Positions 42,001 to 50,000 of a DNA stretch of 64,000 nucleotides are shown in pieces. Location: assembly GCF_022581195.2 (NCBI RefSeq), contig NC_061454.1:5704001-5768000 (forward strand). Reading direction: 5' to 3'. Source of the DNA: Helicoverpa zea. Taxonomy: Eukaryota; Arthropoda; Insecta; Lepidoptera; Noctuidae. Made by a program: the position numbers and the translations under genes. The notes beneath the pieces were generated by a model. It saw nothing but the letters and a program-made list of their open reading frames with translations, was not told the DNA's origin and made no database searches. Position 1 is the first letter of the stretch. The number at the start of each line of letters is the position of its first letter.

Positions 42001-42840
42001 CGGAGGTGCGTGTTTACATGTCAGTTTTAATTTTTATCGCCCTCCATTCGCCCGAAATACCTACCTACCCGTTATCACGTCATTCTACCGTGTTGATAAG
42101 GCTGTAGCACGTAATAGCCGAGCAAACTTGCCGATAAACCGTTTTATTTGTTCAAATCGATGTAAAATATTAATGTTTTCTCTGACATTAATTTTGGCAA
42201 CGGTCACAATTTAATTCTAATCTGCGTTTGTGCATGCAGAGTAATACAATAAAACTGAATGTATTATTTTCATGTTAATTCAGTTTTATAGATAAGGAAA
42301 CTACTGGTAAGTATACCAGATAGTAGCATGATATGTACTCGTATTTGTGTTATACATATGGATAGAGAAGTAAAAGTTGAGGCTGCGAGTCATCGTCCTG
42401 CTCATTATGTTAGCGCTACGCCAATTCCCATACAACATAGACGACCGACAGCGCGGCGGCGGCGGCTATGACGTCACTTCAAGCTAGCCTTGGGATTGAG
42501 GTCGGCGAGCGGAATAGAGGCGGCGAAATGTCGCCTTGAGGGGTTGTTTCTTGTTCAGTCGGAAAATCGCAGCTGCATCAGTTTTTGATGGAATTACATT
42601 GCTAAAATGTCGAATCCCTAAAAACAAAACATTGAAACTCACCTTGATACTGTCGTAGCAGGCGGTAACTCTTCCATTCTGCACCTCCACGGTTGCTGGA
42701 GGATGCGCAAACTTGCATTCGGTGTCAGGTCGCGAGCACTTATTCCGTTGAAATTCGCGGCACACTTCAAGCTGCAGCCAACGTGAGTCCTTGCCGTTTA
42801 AGAGGTTATTCATGTTCACCATGGTGGCCATTGCTGCCAT
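1..42840 (-). CDS. mbl: Muscleblind (MBNL-family CCCH zinc-finger splicing regulator), partial, multi-exon
   Basis: Gene-level entry; exons are listed separately. The coding join on the minus strand is 42840-42643, 3373-3206, optional 2285-2202, 1730-1551, 665-456 and 178-89, then off the window end, giving 282 codons without and 310 with the optional exon. Seen: an N-terminus with the near-invariant LLNGKDSRWLQLEVCREF block, fingers 1 and 2 (both C-x7-C-x6-C-x3-H), the linker ending RTDRLE, and a second pair (finger 3 C-x7-C-x6-C-x3-H, finger 4 C-x7-C-x4-C-x3-H). Known for the family: nuclear and cytoplasmic RNA-binding proteins that bind YGCY motifs and control alternative splicing and RNA localisation, especially in muscle and neurons; vertebrate homologues are sequestered by CUG repeats. 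The RTDRLE-VCREF junction matches vertebrate MBNL. The 3' end, stop codon and polyA site lie outside the window. The identification is secure; exact splice forms are inferred. Confidence 0.96.
89..178 (-). CDS. mbl: Probable mbl exon 6 (Ala/Gln then KKRP motif)
   Basis: Inferred from signals. A long pyrimidine-rich tract (TTATTGTTTCTGTCCCGTCC onward) leads to CACGTAG above 178, with an in-frame TAG at the junction, so coding must begin at the splice. The 30 codons read TAAAAQQPTASATSEPGKKR and on through PAPTELEPPP, phase 0. After finger 4 this fits the MBNL layout, where an Ala-rich stretch is followed by a KRP basic motif. The donor would be CCACCG followed by GTACAA at 88; after it the sequence turns strongly pyrimidine-rich, as before an acceptor. 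If that donor is not used, the frame stays open to position 1. Confidence 0.6.
179..455 (-). other. mbl intron between exons 5 and 6
   Basis: This 277-nt stretch is bounded by GTACGC at the exon 5 side and CACGTAG at the exon 6 side. It contains an AT-rich segment near 285-300 and a pyrimidine-rich run leading to the acceptor. No other feature seen. Confidence 0.55.
456..665 (-). CDS. mbl: mbl exon 5: complete second tandem CCCH finger pair (fingers 3 and 4)
   Basis: Seventy codons from VCREFQRGACKR to HLKAQARGA. Finger 3 (residues 2-21) is C-x7-C-x6-C-x3-H; finger 4 (residues 37-54) is C-x7-C-x4-C-x3-H and contains VTVCMDAVKGRC and CRYFHPP. The following HLQAHLKAQ matches MBNL HLQAKIKAA. 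The acceptor (GTGGTGCAG above 665) joins directly to RTDRLE, giving the family-typical DRLEVCREF, phase 0, although its pyrimidine tract is poor. The likely donor is GGCGCG followed by GTACGC at 455; read-through stays open to a stop at 270. Unlike fingers 1 and 2, this pair is not split by an intron. Composition is very GC-rich. Drosophila mbl has been reported to make proteins with one and with two finger pairs. Confidence 0.88.
666..1550 (-). other. mbl intron between exons 4 and 5
   Basis: 885 nt, bounded by GTAAGC and a CAG acceptor. It includes the small inverted repeat at 1121-1238 and a GC-rich patch at 1255-1345. The open frame at 1149-1385 has no recognisable domain, and I treat it as chance. 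Confidence 0.8.
1121..1238. repeat. Short inverted-repeat segment, possible MITE remnant
   Basis: The 20-nt end at 1121-1140 (TCTACACTGTGAGCGCAAAT) matches the reverse complement of 1219-1238 at 16 of 20 positions. Both inner flanks end in CAAAT. The 118-nt size would suit a very small MITE, but no target duplication is evident. Confidence 0.3.
1551..1730 (-). CDS. mbl: mbl exon 4: inter-finger linker, ending RTDRLE
   Basis: Sixty codons from ATSPYLSGVPGVG to QKLPRTDRLE. The motifs NPYL/SPYL-x-G, the Tyr-rich TYAQYYAP, LVPAVLGHDP and QQKLPRTDRLE align with the Drosophila Mbl and vertebrate MBNL linker. Acceptor: T/G-rich tract ending GTGTGCAG above 1730. Donor: TTAGAG followed by GTAAGC at 1550. 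Both ends are phase 0. There is a five-alanine run (DPAAAAAS). Reading through the donor adds about 33 residues (VSMHFYTRL onward) to a stop at 1449-1451, a possible intron-retention C-terminus but without conserved features. Confidence 0.93.
1731..3205 (-). other. mbl intronic sequence between exons 3 and 4 (hosting the optional exon)
   Basis: 1475 nt between strong splice sites. It holds the candidate optional exon at 2202-2285 and a GC-rich surround (about 2130-2400). The rest is AT-rich with nothing recognisable. Confidence 0.8.
2202..2285 (-). CDS. mbl: Probable optional 84-nt mbl exon (Gly/Ala-rich, HLAALDPISLALLAPQ)
   Basis: This is not a start-to-stop ORF; I infer it from splice signals. 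A T/G-rich tract ends TTTTGTGTCGAG before 2285, and a strong donor CAG followed by GTAATG follows 2202. The 28 codons encode a Gly/Ala-rich run and then SHLAALDPISLALLAPQ, phase 0 at both ends, so it can be included or skipped between QVPAV and ATSPYL without changing frame. It fits the position where MBNL proteins have a variable linker between finger pairs. A CGCC-repeat patch (YGCY type) directly follows the donor. Codon use and composition look coding. No transcript evidence is available here. Confidence 0.6.
3206..3373 (-). CDS. mbl: mbl exon 3: remainder of zinc finger 2 and conserved post-finger helix
   Basis: Fifty-six codons running GRCNREKPPCKYFHPP through GQVPAV. It completes finger 2: with CYDSIK from exon 2 the spacing is C-x7-C-x6-C-x3-H. 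It then carries the conserved HLKDQLLINGRNHLALKN stretch that packs behind the finger pair and the ALMQQMG linker motif. The acceptor is TTTAATAATTTCCAG just above 3373; the donor is GCTGTG followed by GTGAGT at 3205. Both ends are phase 0. Reading through the donor gives an open extension (to about 3050) that looks intronic. Confidence 0.95.
3400..5841. other. Intronic non-coding segment
   Basis: Mostly unique-looking AT-rich DNA. A somewhat GC-rich block lies at 3590-3960 and another at 4730-4820. A poly-A run lies near 4965-4977. No coding exon or RNA gene recognised. Confidence 0.7.
5833..5841 (+). repeat. Target-site duplication, left copy (GTTTTATTG)
   Basis: Identical to 6531-6539 on the other side of the foldback element. 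Confidence 0.85.
5842..6530. mobile_element. Foldback-type TIR element (MULE-like non-autonomous) with 9-bp TSD
   Basis: The ends are GGGTGTACTATGCCAAATCG and its inverse, closing GCATAGTACACCC. The arms at 5842-6074 and 6297-6530 are near-perfect inverted copies of about 233 nt, separated by about 222 nt of AT-rich unique DNA. The arms are themselves built of degenerate ATCGAA/TTCGA-type motifs. The element is flanked by a perfect 9-bp duplication, GTTTTATTG (5833-5841 and 6531-6539). Long TIRs with a 9-bp duplication point to the Mutator/MULE group, although other families cannot be excluded. There is no transposase, so it would need help in trans. The intact duplication and high arm identity suggest a fairly recent insertion. 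Confidence 0.9.
6531..6539 (+). repeat. Target-site duplication, right copy (GTTTTATTG)
   Basis: Identical to 5833-5841. Confidence 0.85.
6540..9950. other. Intronic non-coding segment with CpG-rich islets
   Basis: AT-rich DNA interrupted by GC-rich islets at about 7365-7450 (including the palindrome GGCGGCGCCGCC), 8335-8480 and 9090-9150. No exon with convincing splice sites and conserved protein was recognised. The islets may be regulatory. Confidence 0.6.
9951..10625. mobile_element. TIR element of about 675 bp, non-autonomous
   Basis: The terminal 37 nt at 9951-9987 (beginning GTTCACACCAAACGTATTGT) match the reverse complement of 10589-10625 at 35 of 37 positions. GTTCACAC or its inverse recurs inside (near 10007, 10083, 10110 and 10535), giving subterminal repeats like those of hAT-type and similar DNA elements. 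A GC-rich core lies at 10375-10475. There is no transposase and no clear target duplication, so class is uncertain and the true ends may extend a few bases further. Confidence 0.7.
10626..12261. other. Intronic non-coding segment
   Basis: AT-rich, with a moderately GC-rich block at 11690-11870. Nothing recognisable. Confidence 0.6.
12262..12605 (+). mobile_element. Degenerate LINE/SINE-type tail repeat
   Basis: The segment opens AACTAGCTGTTGCCCGCGAC followed by TTCGTCTGCGTGG, then GATAGCGTGATAATACATAG with CCTATGTG, and a CATACAGACAAACAGACATAC run. This combination is familiar from abundant arthropod, notably lepidopteran, retrotransposon 3' regions. No reverse-transcriptase frame is present. 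Family assignment is from memory of the motif, not a search. Confidence 0.6.
12606..23191. other. Intronic non-coding segment
   Basis: No exon recognised. CpG-rich islets stand out at about 12935-13120, 14440-14550, 15040-15215, 17430-17520, 17960-18010, 18440-18560, 19590-19830 and 20560-20620, several next to TAATTA or TTTATGGC-like homeodomain-type sites. A run of 12 A followed by 9 T lies near 14659-14679. Confidence 0.55.
23192..23235 (+). repeat. 11-bp minisatellite, 4 copies (CGGCGTGGCGG)
   Basis: Four head-to-tail copies, the last with one substitution (CTGCGTGGCGG). It lies in a larger GC-rich block (about 23180-23390). Confidence 0.85.
23236..42468. other. Intronic non-coding segment
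   Basis: AT-rich with GC-rich patches at about 26480-26620, 27025-27180, 28230-28320, 30125-30215, 36625-36740 and 41640-41700. A (GAT)n-like simple repeat lies at 39010-39075. Open frames at 38512-38721 and 38756-38962 are adjacent and could be decayed mobile-element protein, but I recognise no domain. No convincing exon. Confidence 0.5.
42450..42467 (-). promoter_or_regulatory. GCC-repeat / YGCY cluster downstream of mbl exon 2
   Basis: On the transcript strand the sequence is GCCGCCGCCGCCGCGCTG, containing four YGCY matches within 20 nt, about 175 nt past the exon 2 donor. YGCY is the known Muscleblind/MBNL binding motif. A TGACGTCA palindrome (42469-42476) abuts it. Function is inferred. 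Confidence 0.35.
42643..42840 (-). CDS. mbl: mbl coding part of exon 2: start codon, zinc finger 1, first part of finger 2
   Basis: The 66 codons begin MAAMATMVNMNN and end CYDSIK. I chose the ATG at 42840. In-frame ATGs 3 and 6 codons later (MATMV, MVNM) are alternatives, and the MVNMN start best matches other insects. Finger 1 is Cys-x7-Cys-x6-Cys-x3-His at residues 28-46, from VCREFQRNKC through CKFAH. Finger 2 opens at Cys61 (ACYDSIK) and is interrupted by the intron. The donor is AAG followed by GTGAGT at 42642, phase 0. No plausible acceptor lies between the ATG and the 5' UTR, so coding begins inside this exon. In Drosophila the equivalent exon is the one known to circularise (circMbl). 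Confidence 0.95.
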
Positions 42841-43330
42841 AAAATTCAGGGGCGGTAGATGCGCGCGCAATTACGCAGAGCGAGTGCGGCGCATAGGCGG
42901 CGGGGAGCGAGCGCGCCCGCGCGCTCTCAGCATGCACTGGTCACACGGCGAGAGAGACTGCTGCTGCTGCACTCACGTTGCGATCGCGCACCCTCACTAC
43001 ACTACTACACACACGCACGGGACGCAGTTCCGCGACGATTCACGCGCGGCTACCACGCTAGGTACCTACTTACTAGTTGATTAATCTTACAATTAAGTTA
43101 GAATTAAAGACACCGACGTTGCAAGCTTATTTAGGCGAGTATTAAAATATTATTATCACACGCGTTCTTATCGATGTTGACGGTTGAGTTTAGTAGAGGG
43201 CGAGCGGTGCTTGGTGCGCGAGCATGGCGGCGGCCGGTGCGGGTCTGGGCGGGCGACGGTGGAGCGCGTAAAAAGCTAGATTAGCGGCTCGGCGGTCAGC
43301 GAGCAAGCCGGTGCGGTGCGGGGCTCAACT
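42643..43330 (-). other. mbl: mbl exon 2 including 5' UTR (boundary predicted)
   Basis: Upstream of the ATG, the first excellent acceptor is a T-rich tract ending TTGTTCGCAG at 43331, so exon 2 would be 688 nt with about 490 nt of GC-rich 5' UTR. The UTR holds upstream ATGs, including one with CCGCC before it near 43225 that opens a short peptide MLAHQAPLALY then stop. It also holds four CAG units near 42961-42973 on the transcript strand. A transcription start inside this CpG-rich segment is an alternative to splicing from an upstream exon. Confidence 0.6.
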
Positions 43331-43435
43331 CTGCGAACAACAAAACACACAGGTTACTCTCCGGGCGTTTAGCCCCGGAGCCAAGCACAAGCGGCTACCG
43401 GGTTAGCAAGCACGCGCGGCGGCCGCTCTCAGGCC
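43331..43435 (-). promoter_or_regulatory. YGCY-containing tract upstream of mbl exon 2
   Basis: On the transcript strand this 105-nt tract before the exon 2 acceptor contains six YGCY matches (for example GTGCTTGCT, CCGCTTGTGCT). Together with the cluster beyond the donor, it brackets exon 2 with potential Muscleblind sites. Confidence 0.3.
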
Positions 43436-45659
43436 CGCGCTGGTGAGGGTCCCGTGCGAGCATATGACTGGCGCGGCACCCTCACTGGCGGCAGATTTTA
43501 GGCAAACATTACTTTCAGGTCTCGTTCTGTCGCATGTTATTTGCCAGCAACAGTATGCAATGTGAACACTATCAAAGGTGCGCAAGAGGAATTAGCAGTT
43601 ATCGAGTTTTTATTCGGATGCTGGCTATTTAGGCACAAGGCAGAAAGGTACCTTCATATTGTTGAACGTCGCCTCCAACCTGCTACCCCATCATCATCCT
43701 ACTAGATACATTTTAATGGCATACGTTGTACTATTTATTACCTATACTTAGTAATGATCATGATTAATGCACAAGAGTCTACTTAACTGTACATGATGAT
43801 GAACAACGGAGAAGGATCATTATTTAGAAAAATCCTATAGTTACCAGTATGATCTCAAAAAAATATGGACAAATGAGTAAAAAAAGATGGCATACTTCCA
43901 AAAGCCTTAATTGAGACTAACATATCAAATACCAAAATTACAATCGAAATCCTACTAATCTCAGGATTATACTGTAGAGATCATAGCACCTTTTCAGTTG
44001 ATCTTTCGGATTGAAGTTACATACATTCGGGAATATGCAATCTTTAAATTACTCTTTTTCCCACAGGTACTTTAAATACTTTTGACAGCAAATTTTTAGA
44101 AAAATTGTACCTCAAATGGTTATGTGGCACGTTACACAATAAATAAATCATTTCGGTACCGCAATGACAATCTTTGTAATATAAATAATAATATATTTTC
44201 TCTTCGACCTGCCTGCCCTGGCCAACCCAGAACTTCATCTCGATTAATGCTTGCTTTCATCAATTAATAAAAATCGCTTGAAAATCCATGAAGCAATTTT
44301 TTATTTCATAGCGAACAGATTTGAACAGACTTTATTTTGTAATAATGTACACACATCGTGATAGACGTTGCGCATTGACCAAATAGAAGTCATAAACCTA
44401 ACCATTTACTAATTGGCAGCACAGTCTCGAAACTTTTAACGGATATTATAGACGTCGACTTTATCAGAATAAAACTATGAAAAGATGTAAAAGTGTTTTC
44501 ACGGCGGCAACGTCAATAAGTGTCAGGGGAATCATCGCACAGAAAAATTCTTTGTGTGGGCGCTGCCACTAGAAACGAACGCTCTGAGGCCGGGAACAGG
44601 GAAAAACTCGTGAAACCAAATCCTATCGTAATGCGCTATTTAAAGCATAACCTGGTTGAAAATAGCCCGGTGTGCGGCAACGCAACGTCGCGCTCTTCAC
44701 TGTGCATAAATCTTCAAATTTTATTTTCAACGTAGATGCATCGGGACGATTTTCACGCGGTGTGGATGCGCTACGCTCAATGCGACACATTTCCCGAACG
44801 ATTCTGTTTTTCAGTTTTTAACTCAGACGTTAGCAACCAAGTCAAAATAATAGTAAATTATAGTTTTATTCTAGCAAATTGTTGAAATGGCACCAATTAC
44901 TCCGCAAATTAGCTGCCGTGAAATTAGATTGTACTGTGCAACAAGGAAACGGGTAACAATGATTACGAAGTGCTGTGGTTGACCAAATCTAGTTACGTCG
45001 AGGCTCACGATAGTAATGGCCATTTGTGTCCGTTGCGGTTTATATTAATCAACAAATATATTTTTGTACAACATGGTGTCCTTTTTAAGAGATAAGAAGA
45101 GAGAAGTAATCAAAAGCGGAGGCATACAAGCTATTAGAATGGTTTTATGCAAAAAATGTAATACCGTTCCAGCAGTTAAGGTTCTAAATAACTTGCTGCC
45201 AAATAAACATAATTATCTCTATTCATAACAGTCAGACAACACACGTAAAGCAGTAAGAGAACCTTGAAATAAATTCCAGTTGTTATGATTGCAACCTATC
45301 AAGTCCAACCCCCTGAGTTCGCACACAAAGCAAATGGACGTCCTTTTATTTTCTGCATTTAAACCAGAAATTGAGAATGGTGGTTTCAAATGATATCGGC
45401 GGCCGATTCTTTTCACGTCGGCGCCGATCTCTGGGAGATTCCTTCGGTGCTCGACACGCACGGGGAAGACATTCAATAACCCAGTGAAAAGATTACCAAG
45501 AGCAATCAGACGGAAGCGAATCTAAATAAGAATCTCGTGAGAGCGGTCGGGGACAGGGGTGGGCGCAGGAGGGGGAAAAACAGTCGAGCGGGCCTTTGTG
45601 CGATCGCCGATTCGATCAAGTTACCATCGAGAGTATCATGTAGATTTAATAGTTAGGTA
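43436..45659. other. Upstream mbl intron or 5' flank, non-coding
   Basis: A CpG-rich stretch continues to about 43500, then AT-rich DNA. No coding exon or RNA gene recognised. Confidence 0.6.
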
Positions 45660-45807
45660 TCTGAAAAATGCGGGGGATGGTATAAATTTTTATATTTTAA
45701 TACAATCGGCCACCAGACTACCAGCCCGCATTCAAGGTCTCGACCGGGACTCGAACCTGGGTCTCCCACCGCCAGGTAGGGCGCTCTAACCACTGAGCTA
45801 TCAAGAC
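45660..45807 (-). mobile_element. tRNA-derived SINE
   Basis: The head (45807-45737) folds like a tRNA: a 7-bp acceptor stem GTCTTGA with TCGAGAC, D-arm TAGCTCAGTGGTTAGAGC (A box) and T-arm GGTTCGAGTCCCGG (B box). The anticodon stem is broken and the residue 5' of the putative anticodon is C instead of T, so it is not a working tRNA. A non-tRNA body with GGTAGTCTGGTGGCCGATTG and an AT-rich tail follows to about 45660. The A and B boxes would serve RNA polymerase III. The exact 3' end and target duplication are unclear. Confidence 0.75.
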
Positions 45808-46782
45808 AATTAGAATGCGAACAGCTCGCCTGGAAACCGCGCACATAATTTAAAATAGATGTACCTAATATTTATTTAAATATATAAAAAAAAACTTTCT
45901 ACGAAGGCAATTATTTTGAGTATTTTATCTTTAATTAATAAAACTTCATATCTTAATAAGTTAATTGAGCCCTTTTCATTGCAATGATTCATTATTAATT
46001 AACTGAATCTATTCTGAAAACATCAGATAGTAATTCAACCGCACTTTTCATATCGACAATCTTTTGTAATGGTCGATGAAATTTCGCAACACAAAAGTGA
46101 ACGCTTACAGTATTAATTCTCGAAGGCTTTATTATTTGAGATTGAATTGGGTTCGACAGCAACCGGGGTAAGGTCGACCATACGCGTGGTGCAGCCGTTT
46201 GAAAGGTACCGCTTAATTCGTTACCTTCACCGATAAATGACTCTGGTAATTTTTTGTGCATTACGTGACACAATTGTATGAAGCAAGATTGGTAGCATTT
46301 ATATTGTGATTGCCGCATACTTTCAGGTACGGAACATTCAAGTGTGAAGTTCAATCAGCGTGTAATTATTTATTTTTTAGAATTGGACTGCTTTTACAGC
46401 CAAGAACTATTCACACAAAATCTCATTTTCATGACGGCTGAGCCACGTTTTAATAAACTTACATAGAAATAGGAAATGTTGGATGAAGCAATTAGTAATC
46501 TCATAAGTATGAACTGGTTTCAGAATAATGTCTGTACTGTCGAAAGTTGAAACGAATTATCCAACTGTACATTCAGGATATTATTTTACTCGTTCTGTTG
46601 CTGATCAGCTCTCTCGAATGTCAGAATGAATTTGATCCAAAACCAAGGAATGTTGAATCTGTCTGATCTAAGATTTAACAGGTCAAGCCAGCGAACATAG
46701 ATGCGCGAAAGCAATGCAATATTATTTTCGAGGATATGTTCAGCGCATTGTATTGAAACTGTGGCTGCGCGTGTCCTCTTTA
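45808..46782. other. Non-coding, possible LINE debris
   Basis: The open frame at 45995-46354 (minus, 119 residues) contains QTAAPRVWSTLPRLLSN, faintly like the A-P-R-x-W-x-x-L-P motif near the C-terminus of non-LTR reverse transcriptases. Nothing else supports a gene. Confidence 0.3.
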
Positions 46783-47047
46783 AATTGGACGTAGTTATGC
46801 AGAAACGTTCCAACCCACTGTACGCGTAAATGCTTATATCTCAAATTAAACTTGAATTTGAGATATAAGCATTTACGCGTTTCAGTTGTATTCTTTTTTA
46901 TTCTAACTAGTAAAGGTACTAGAGGTTTTATTGTTGAATTATATTGAGTTTAGATAACCATATGCTAAATTTTAGGCTGTTCAATCACAATAACTAGATT
47001 TCGGGTGACTTGTGGGTTGGAACGTTTCTGCATAACTACGTCCAATT
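46783..47047. mobile_element. 265-bp MITE-like element with nested perfect palindromes
   Basis: Perfect 36-nt terminal inverted repeats occupy 46783-46818 (AATTGGACGTAGTTATGCAG onward) and 47012-47047. Just inside the left end, 46822-46847 and 46855-46880 form a perfect 26-bp hairpin with a 7-nt loop. The remaining interior (46881-47011) is AT-rich. There is no open frame with a transposase domain and no clear target duplication. Perfect arms suggest recent activity or gene conversion. Confidence 0.8.
46822..46880. repeat. Perfect 26-bp palindrome with 7-nt loop
   Basis: The left arm begins ACGCGTAAATGCTTATATCT and its exact inverse ends AGCATTTACGCGT. It lies within the element at 46783-47047 and would form a strong cruciform or RNA hairpin. 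Confidence 0.95.
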
Positions 47048-50000
47048 ATCATAGGACTGCACTTATCATTGCCGGAGATGTCGTCAATCAACTAGAGCAC
47101 ACAGTTGGACGTTAAAAAGTTGCCCAGACAACAAGGCCGCCAGACAATGCTAATACAGACGTAGAACAGTGCAGGTATGGTCGAGAGGTGACCTTGGATG
47201 GTGGTGTCGCGGTTCGCCGCAGACGCAGTCGCAAAAACCACCACCGTGTTTACCTTCGACATGCTTGATCGGAGTCTTGTCTCGCTCAATGCACTCTTAG
47301 CTATAGCTACGCTTATCTGCATCACGTTTACTTAAAATCGATTTCTGGCGTTACACTGTCTGCAATAATCAAAACGTGTGAAGCTAATGTGGTTCTGCTA
47401 ATATCTTTAAAATATTAACTAGTTGTCTTATCCAAATAACTATGACTAATATTTACTTTAAAGGTGTTATCCGAACAGTTTTAATTTTTCACATGCGAAA
47501 ATTCCATCAATCCAAACCGCGATTGCGATTCGTAATAATAACGTTCAAGGCCATATTTTCTGTCTCCAGTAATGCAATTTCAGTCATAAATCTTGCTGCG
47601 ATGGTTCAAAATTGAACGTTTAAGCTTTGTTTCGCATGTGTTTGGTGGCGTCGCAGTGATGTCACCGTTTGTTATTCCTTGCATGGTTCCATATTCGTTG
47701 GTCAGCGCGCGCAATTGTTGACTCACATCGTTAAGGAAAAAAGTGTTATCAATTACTTAGAAGGATGTTTACTGAAATTATTTTAATGACTGAAATACAA
47801 AATGGTACATTATTCAGTTAACTCTATGTGGTAGATCTTTGTACAATTTTCAGAATGTTTCTGTGGCTTTTGTTCAAATTCTAAAGTTAAGTTCATGGGT
47901 GCTCTTACTTATTATCAGACGGACTGTAGATAAGGAAACATTGTAATTTAATACATACTCTATGCAGTTCTAACAAAATGGTTTGTTGAACACGTAGGTG
48001 AACCATGGTAGCCAAAACAAAGGCTATTGTTTACCGTGTGCGAGGCAAAGCAGATCGCAACTAGCGCTACTTTCGCATTCGGGACGTGTACGAGGCACAT
48101 TTAGCAGTCTCAGGGGACGTCGGCGGACTGGTAATTAGCGAGAGAGGCGAAAAATTTGCGACGGCTTAAATTTACGAGGCGCAAATTACACGATTCCGGC
48201 GCTATCGCTGCTGCACGCCCGTTAATGTGCACGCCTTATCGAACGTGGAGCGAGGGCCTGCCGACCTGCCACCGCTCTCACACTCTACAGATGGTATCGA
48301 CCCCACAATACACCAATACTTATCATACCAAAACATATATAAGTACTTCATTATGCAAGTAGGTAGGTTCTTACTCTAAACTTTGCTTTTCTTTAGAGAT
48401 TTTGAACCTCAAAAGTTGCTCAACTTGCTTCGAATATGTATCAATACAATACGATTTTGTTTTCACAATAATTGGTATTTTGGATCAAGAACTCCTCAAC
48501 TGTTCAAAATCACACCTCACCTGTACGAGTATGGTTGGAAATGTATTTAAAATACAACAGCAAACATTTTGAATGAGAGAAATGAGAGAAACAAGACCCT
48601 TCTGGTCGACGAGCAGAACAAATCATGGGAAGAATTGCGTCTATACAGCCGAAAACGAAAATTCTAAGAAAAACTAGTGGAGGATGAATAAATCCTTTAA
48701 ATAATAATGACGCAATATCCTCAGAAAACGGTTCTTATACATCCAACACAGATGAATATTATCAAAGAACTATTGGCACGTCATGTCTTAGAAGATATCA
48801 ATCACTTGGAGGATATGATAGTATTCGTTCTGTATCAAAGTTTTCAGTAATAAGGAAAATTTCTAAAATCACACAGGAGTTATCTACATTATGATGTGTT
48901 TTTTGAAATTATTCGTTTTCCAAAACATGTGACATGGAAATAATTATCCTTCAAATATTTGGTAACATTCAGTTAAACCGGTCTAATTTAACCGAGATAA
49001 GGTAAGATAAGAGGAAGCTTATCATGGTTGTATTAGGTGTAGTTCTATCTATCTTTATGAGAGTTGGTCATTTTATCCTTGAAACACGTAATTATACGAG
49101 AGCTTCCTTGCATAAATTGCAAAAAAGAACCCATTCAATTGTAAAACGAGTTTTATACCAGCTTGTGATATTCAATTTGGTTTTATTTCTTAAAAGAACA
49201 AAATGTGATAAATGATGACTGTTTGTAGTATGTCACGATCGGTTTCATTTATTTAGACTTCTTTGTAACTTATTAAGGAGTTTTTAAACGGAAATGCTTT
49301 TCTCACATCATTTTTATTATTCTGTTATTTTTGGACTAATATTTTGACTAAGAACGCTCAGTCGTGCTAAAATATGGCATGATAATTTACATTTTAATTT
49401 TAATCTCTGTATTACAGAGCTAAAATGGGGCAATAATAATAATACAGAGCGGGCCCTCTATTGACACACGTTTTTATTGTTGAGCAGGTAGCAGGGCCAG
49501 CTGTTACCCTCGCATAGAAGCGTTGCAAACAATCCATTGTACATTTAAATGGATAAAACCCAGGCATTTTTAAAATTAACATGCTTCTATCTCATATTTC
49601 AGTTTTGTTTTACAATGTCTACGACTGTACTCATTCTAGACACAATATTTGTTCGCTTGGTGACACATAAGTGCTGCATTATAAGTCCATATCTTTCATT
49701 ATCATTTTTCTGTAAACAGTGATGAATTATTTTGGTTTTATTGACATTATCACTTGGAGTGACATCACCAACTTCATTTGCAGCAAAATAAAGTTGCTGA
49801 TTTATATTAATCGCACACATAGGCCATGCACTTATCATTTCATGGAAAATCACTCGATGTTACAATTTTTATTTCTCGTTGTTTTAATAACATTTTTTTT
49901 ATCATCGAATCAACGCTGTGTTGTTGTTTTAAGAGATAAGATTAGCTACGTAATTTTCTAGAGATATGATAAGAACACGCAAGTTTTAGCTTATCTCACG

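Larger units (their letters stand above)
3374..42642 (-). other. 39.3-kb mbl intron splitting zinc finger 2
   Basis: Bounded by GTGAGT (42642) and TTTCCAG (3374). Joining the flanks restores CYDSIK-GRCNRE, the canonical finger 2, so this is one intron or a region containing only optional exons. Very long introns at this point are a known trait of insect mbl. Contents are described in the sub-entries. Confidence 0.85.

Noticed and set aside
42961..42973. CAG repeat in the mbl 5' UTR as an expandable repeat
   Set aside because: Only four units, well within chance, with no sign of expansion.
42791..43084. Plus-strand frame opposite mbl exon 2
   Set aside because: Antisense to the coding exon and 5' UTR; composition-driven, no conserved motif.
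45737..45807. tRNA gene on the minus strand
   Set aside because: Acceptor, D and T arms are good, but the anticodon stem has two mismatches, loop position 33 is C, and a SINE body follows. Called as a SINE head.
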